From: Paenibacillus sp. 598K
Lineage (GTDB): Bacteria > Bacillota > Bacilli > Paenibacillales > Paenibacillaceae
Reading direction: 5' to 3'
Assembly: GCF_003851045.1 (NCBI RefSeq)
Contig: NZ_BFBX01000095.1
Coordinates: 41,349 to 85,826, forward strand
DNA: 44,478 nucleotides
In this document: in pieces, positions 41,230 through 44,478 of the stretch
How positions within the stretch are numbered: position 1 is the first letter of the stretch
Layout of the letters: each line of letters starts with the position of its first letter
Made by a program: the position numbers and the translations under genes
The notes under the pieces: generated by a model
What the model was told of the DNA's origin: nothing
The model's input: the letters and a program-made list of their open reading frames with translations, nothing else
The model's database searches: none

Positions 41230-41254
41230 ATAGAAGTGATTATAGTCCAGGAAA

Positions 41255-42436
41255 TCATGTCAGGCCATGGATAGTCGGCGGATCTGCGCTTGGACAATCG
41301 CCGGACAGATGCAGCAGGAGCTCGTCCAGCATCCGGCTGCTGGCGGTAGCGGAATATTCGCACCAAGGGTCGGAGTGAATGAGATAGACGCATCCCTCCC
41401 GGACGGCCCGGAGCGACCGCCAGGCACGCTGATGCTGGAGCGACAGCCAGAACCTGCGGGAGGCCGATTCGGGACAGGCGAGGACGAACAGCCGGTCCGC
41501 ATCGAGCTGGGCCAGCCGTTCGACGGTGACGGGCTCGTTGGGTTGATGCTCAACGTTATATTGGGGTCGGAGTCCAAGCTCGCCATAGAGCAGCTCGCGG
41601 ATCGGCCGGTTATGGTACAGGAATAGACCGGTGCTGTGGACGCGTAAGACAGTTACTGACGCCTGGCCGATCAGGGAGGCGATCTGTTGGCGGGCTCTGG
41701 ACAGCCTGGCATCATAGTGGCGCAGCCATGCCTCGGCCCGGGCAGTCTGGTCGACGAAGGCGGCTAACTCCAACAGGCCGGCCCGCCAGTCGGCAGCTCG
41801 GTTCGCGGTCATGGTCGGAGCCAGACGCTCGCAGGCTCGGCGAGACGATTCGGATAGCAGGTCGGAGACGATAATGGCATCTGGCCGGGCATGGAGCAGC
41901 CGGTCGGCAACGTGGTCCCCATCCGGCGTCGGGTAGGACAGGTGACACCCGATCTGGTCCGCATAATCGTGATAATAATAAGGCGTCCACTTGGCATGCA
42001 AGGGAGCGGCAGCCGGGACGATCTCCAGCGGCAGCAACTGACCGATCAAGGCTGGAGAGGTGACGGCGATCCGTTGCTTGGGTCGCTCGGCATAAGCCGT
42101 GGGCGGTACGCCGACCACCTGCTTGAACTTGCGGCTCAGGTAAAATTCATCGCTGTAGCCGACCAGTCGCGCGATCTCGCGCAGCCGGTAGCGGGACTCG
42201 GACAGATAGCGCTTGGCCCGACTGATCCTCAGATCGGTCAAGTGCTCGGTAATGCTGCGGCTGTAGGCCTTCTTGAATAGCTCGGCCAGATATTTGGGAC
42301 TAATATGGACCAGCTCTGCCAGTTGCTGCGTCGTCAGAGGCTGATCAAAGTGATCCTCCATGAAGCGCCTGACTTCATCCAGGCGCGGATCGTGCCGGGG
42401 CGTCTCGCTCAGCGGAGCGGGGAGTCTGGCTGTCAT
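41255..42436 (-). CDS. AraC regulator fused to siderophore-binding domain
   Basis: The 393-residue protein begins almost directly with the paired AraC motifs (about 15-115, YLAELFKKAYSRSITEHL; GYSDEFYLSRKFKQVVGVPP) and continues with a TroA-like siderophore-binding domain (about 130-385). It is a shorter relative of the regulator at 9182-10834 without the N-terminal cupin part. The ATG at 42436 (MTARLPAP) is chosen with AAAGG ten bases before it, because a near-consensus promoter (-35 42538-42533, -10 42515-42510) would place transcription start right at the alternative ATG 42502. A Fur box overlaps this promoter. The protein should sense the imported siderophore and activate the lipoprotein-esterase genes just downstream. 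Confidence 0.83.
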   Translation of the reverse strand: MTARLPAPLSETPRHDPRLDEVRRFMEDHFDQPLTTQQLAELVHISPKYLAELFKKAYSRSITEHLTDLRISRAKRYLSESRYRLREIARLVGYSDEFYLSRKFKQVVGVPPTAYAERPKQRIAVTSPALIGQLLPLEIVPAAAPLHAKWTPYYYHDYADQIGCHLSYPTPDGDHVADRLLHARPDAIIVSDLLSESSRRACERLAPTMTANRAADWRAGLLELAAFVDQTARAEAWLRHYDARLSRARQQIASLIGQASVTVLRVHSTGLFLYHNRPIRELLYGELGLRPQYNVEHQPNEPVTVERLAQLDADRLFVLACPESASRRFWLSLQHQRAWRSLRAVREGCVYLIHSDPWCEYSATASSRMLDELLLHLSGDCPSADPPTIHGLT

Positions 42437-42509
42437 CGCATACACACCTTTTGCGGCGCCCTGATCCTGTAATTCTACGCGGTCAAGGGCTGCCGGATTC
42501 ATGCCTTAT

Positions 42510-42538
42510 ATTATATCAATAATAATAATCATTATCAA
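42510..42538 (-). promoter_or_regulatory. Fur-controlled promoter of the AraC fusion gene
   Basis: On the minus strand TTGATA (42538-42533) and TATAAT (42515-42510) have an exact 17-base spacer. The Fur box TAATAAT-C-ATTATCA (42523-42537), one mismatch from consensus, fills the spacer and -35, so iron-loaded Fur would exclude RNA polymerase. Confidence 0.85.
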
Positions 42539-42574
42539 TTGAAAGGCGTTAGTCAGGCTAGGATGTTCGGGGGT

Positions 42575-42609
42575 TACAGGAAACGGGCCGAGATACGCAT
42601 CTCGGCCCG
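42575..42609 (-). terminator. terminator of the dioxygenase gene
   Basis: Read on the minus strand, a perfect 11-pair stem (42609-42599 with 42594-42584) with loop GCGT is followed by TTTCCTGT. It lies seven bases after the stop of the 42617-43435 gene; the T run is short. Confidence 0.7.
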
Positions 42610-42616
42610 CTGGCGG

Positions 42617-43435
42617 TTATGAGGAAGGGATCAGCAGTGACTTCAGCGGCACCATCGACTCCTCCGGCACATAGTACTTGAATTTGTTGTCGCTGATCGC
42701 TCCGAGCAGCTGACGCTGGCTCGGCGTCGCCTCCCGCAGCTGGTCCTCGGTAGCGGCGTGGTAGTCGATCGGGCGCATCCAGAGCGGGCTATAGCCGAGG
42801 AAGAGCTGGCGGCGTGTATGGTTGGACTTGTTCGGCGAGCCGGCGTGCCACAGATTTTGCGGGAAGATGAAGACATCGCCCGGCTTGCCGCATACCTGCA
42901 GCTCCCCTTCGATCTGCTGCCGGACGTCGCGGCTGTTCGGATTATAGGGCTTGTCGTGGCTGCGCGGGATGATCTTGGTATTGCCCCGGTCCGGCTCGGA
43001 CATGTCGCTGAGGATGTAGCATACCTTGATGTAGTATGTCGGCGTCACGCCGCCGATCGCAGGAAACTGCGGATGCGGGCCGTCCTGATGCCAGTCGATG
43101 AAGCTCTGCGAGGTCGTCTGCAGATCGGCCGGATTCGGGTGCCGCACGGTGAGATGCGAGATGTGGAGCTGGATATTATGGCCGAGCAGGTTGACGATGA
43201 GCGGCAGGATCGCCGGCTGGTCGATGAGCGAGGCGAACTCGGGATGTCGCGCGACGCTGTTGTACACATTGTAAGCAAGCGACGGCTCCTCGCCGTCGAG
43301 CACCTCGTCGATGGCGGCATTGAGGCGCGCGACCTTCTCGTCGGACAATACGGAGGGGAGCAGCAGGTACCCTTCGGTCCGGAATCGGTTGATGTACGTC
43401 GACAGCTCTTCTTGCAACGCAGCGGATGGTGTCAC
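42617..43435 (-). CDS. phytanoyl-CoA dioxygenase (PhyH) family protein
   Basis: The 272-residue protein is an Fe(II)/2-oxoglutarate-dependent oxygenase of the PhyH family. The iron ligands are visible as H116 and D118 (SFIDWHQDGPHP) and H197 (NLWHAGSPN), with R208 or R209 placed to bind 2-oxoglutarate. Such enzymes hydroxylate small molecules, lipids, or compatible solutes; substrate cannot be told. Translation starts at GTG 43435 after GGAGGTAGATCACC. A minus-strand TATAAT lies at 43505-43500. It is divergent from an AraC regulator with a cupin domain, which probably controls it. Confidence 0.87.
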   Translation of the reverse strand: MTPSAALQEELSTYINRFRTEGYLLLPSVLSDEKVARLNAAIDEVLDGEEPSLAYNVYNSVARHPEFASLIDQPAILPLIVNLLGHNIQLHISHLTVRHPNPADLQTTSQSFIDWHQDGPHPQFPAIGGVTPTYYIKVCYILSDMSEPDRGNTKIIPRSHDKPYNPNSRDVRQQIEGELQVCGKPGDVFIFPQNLWHAGSPNKSNHTRRQLFLGYSPLWMRPIDYHAATEDQLREATPSQRQLLGAISDNKFKYYVPEESMVPLKSLLIPSS

Positions 43436-43554
43436 GGTGATCTACCTCCATGGCTCAGGACGGCTCGCGGTGAGCGCCTGAGAGTTGTATTTAATTTGAA
43501 TTATATAGTGGTCCCGGGTGTGATAAAATGTACACATCAATCAACTTTCTTGTA

Positions 43555-43560
43555 TATAAT
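43555..43560 (+). promoter_or_regulatory. -10 element of the AraC gene in the divergent region
   Basis: A perfect TATAAT preceded by TTGTA, 22 bases before the TTG start at 43583. The opposite promoter (-10 at 43505-43500, minus strand) lies 50 bases away, so one bound regulator could affect both genes. Confidence 0.5.
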
Positions 43561-43582
43561 TTCACATCGCGAGGTGGTAGTC

Positions 43583-44365
43583 TTGCAATGGCATATGCCG
43601 CAGCTGCAATACCATGTCCATGTTCGAGGCGCGCTTCATTTCCAGAAGACGCATGACCGGTATAATCATTGGGTGCTGTTCGTCGCCGAGGAGGGGGGAT
43701 TCGTCTATCGTCTGGACGAGGGAGAGGAGCAGTCGGCGGCGACAGGCGACATGGTGCTCTGTCCGCCCGATACGACCTTCCATCGTCGGACGGACGGCCT
43801 GTCGTTCCATATGCTCGGCTTCCAGTGGCGAGAGCCAGCGGAGGCAGAGGAGACCCGAGCGCTGATCGGTCGGCATCGGCTGCTCAATCAGCCGCGCCTT
43901 CAGTCCACGCTGGCGCTGCTGCGCGATACGCTGCTCTATCCGGCAGGGGAGATGCTGGATTACAAGGAGCATCTGCTGCGGGATCTGCTGCTGATCAGCC
44001 AGGCCGAGCGCCGGGCGCCGCGGATGACGCCTCCGCATATCGACGACCCGCTGCTGCGGCAGGCGATCGAGCTGATGCACGAGCAGTCGGAGCAGGGCGG
44101 CGAGCTGCGAGCGATCGCCGAGCGGCTCGGCATCAGCCAGGTGCAGCTGACGCGGCTGTTCCGACGTCAGCTCGGCCAGCCGCCCAGCGCCTACGCCGCC
44201 GCGCTGCGGATGGATAAGGTGAGGCGGCTGCTGGCCCGCACCGATCTGCCGCTCTGGCGGATCGCCGAGCAGTGCGGGTACACGGATGAGCATCACCTGA
44301 GCAAAAGCTTCAAGCAGCGCCAAGGGGTGAACCCCTCGGTATACCGCCGCATGCATCAAGTGTGA
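43583..44365 (+). CDS. AraC-family regulator with N-terminal cupin domain
   Basis: The 260-residue protein has an AraC_binding cupin region (about 10-90, NHWVLFVAEEGGFVYRLDEG, then GDMVLCPPDTTFHRR) and two C-terminal helix-turn-helix motifs (about 160-258, LGISQVQLTRLFRRQLGQPP; GYTDEHHLSKSFKQRQGVNP). The best start is TTG 43583, five bases after GAGGTGG; longer in-frame readings back to 42758 would run antisense through the dioxygenase gene and are rejected. Divergence from the PhyH gene with only 147 bases between them suggests it is the local activator. Cupin AraC proteins in this group often sense sugars, but the oxygenase partner leaves this open. Confidence 0.85.
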   Translation: MQWHMPQLQYHVHVRGALHFQKTHDRYNHWVLFVAEEGGFVYRLDEGEEQSAATGDMVLCPPDTTFHRRTDGLSFHMLGFQWREPAEAEETRALIGRHRLLNQPRLQSTLALLRDTLLYPAGEMLDYKEHLLRDLLLISQAERRAPRMTPPHIDDPLLRQAIELMHEQSEQGGELRAIAERLGISQVQLTRLFRRQLGQPPSAYAAALRMDKVRRLLARTDLPLWRIAEQCGYTDEHHLSKSFKQRQGVNPSVYRRMHQV

Positions 44366-44399
44366 GGCGGCTTTGCCTCGCCCTCTAATGTCTGAATTT

Positions 44400-44428
44400 T
44401 TGAATTATTATATGAATGATTGTACAAT
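44400..44428 (+). promoter_or_regulatory. candidate promoter for a gene beyond the window
   Basis: TTGAAT (44400-44405) and TACAAT (44423-44428) with a 17-base spacer lie in AT-rich sequence after the AraC stop. No gene start is visible before the window ends. Confidence 0.45.
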
Positions 44429-44478
44429 TATAAGTGTAGCTCAGGCTGCCCTCAAAATAATGCCTACGGTCACGGGAT

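Overview
The window reads as chromosomal DNA of a high-GC, spore-former-type Firmicute of the Paenibacillaceae (Paenibacillus/Cohnella-like). The grounds are family content: SLH-domain surface protein, LplA/B/C-type sugar ABC systems with AraC regulators carrying a membrane sensor, copper-amine-oxidase-like stalk domain, AraC regulators fused to a siderophore-binding domain, SARP-type response regulators, strong AGGAGG-like ribosome binding sites and GTG/TTG starts. No rRNA, tRNA, CRISPR array or replication origin was seen. The species cannot be named from the sequence alone.

Layout. 1-1583: 3' part of an SLH cell-wall protein with a Gly/Ser/Pro-rich linker. 1584-2370: AT-richer intergenic DNA holding a nested inverted-repeat (MITE-like) element and a structured leader. 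2371-6339: a sulfonate uptake and desulfonation operon (ssuA, ssuD, ssuC, ssuB). 6484-7038: DUF1697 protein. 7323-7931 (minus): membrane-anchored Mrr-like nuclease. 8084-10834 (minus): Fur-boxed siderophore-binding lipoprotein and a Btr-like AraC regulator. 10915-18681: sugar-uptake cluster with two paralogous binding proteins flanking a membrane AraC sensor and two permeases. 18884-21508: stalk-domain secreted protein and a DUF4097-like lipoprotein. 21729-23940: two tandem SARP-type response regulators without a kinase. 24049-26182: TetR regulator and MFS exporter sharing an operator sequence, followed by the wreck of an FtsX-type permease.

27159-33781 is visibly lower in GC and differs in codon use: a 1916-residue LPXTG adhesin with nine SpaA/Cna-B repeats, plus a class B sortase. 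Directly after it lies a scar: the operator and first 16-17 codons of a padR paralogue, fused out of frame to the 3' half of a high-GC SdrD-like LPXTG gene. 35177-37209: MerR regulator with a translationally coupled MFS pump. 37287-39369: PadR regulator and a two-gene ABC-2 exporter, with padR-type dyads in front of both and in front of the truncated copy. 39349-42436 (minus): iron locus with AraC/binding-domain fusion regulator, siderophore-binding lipoprotein and Fes/IroE-like esterase, with two Fur boxes. 42617-44365: divergent pair of a PhyH-family dioxygenase and an AraC regulator.

The window is dominated by regulator-plus-transporter modules: each uptake or export unit sits beside its own one-component regulator, and several operators can be read directly. 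The strongest unusual signals are the adhesin/sortase island with the gene-fusion scar at its right edge, the repeated TetR and PadR operator dyads, the two orphan siderophore-binding protein/AraC-fusion pairs, and the MITE-like element.
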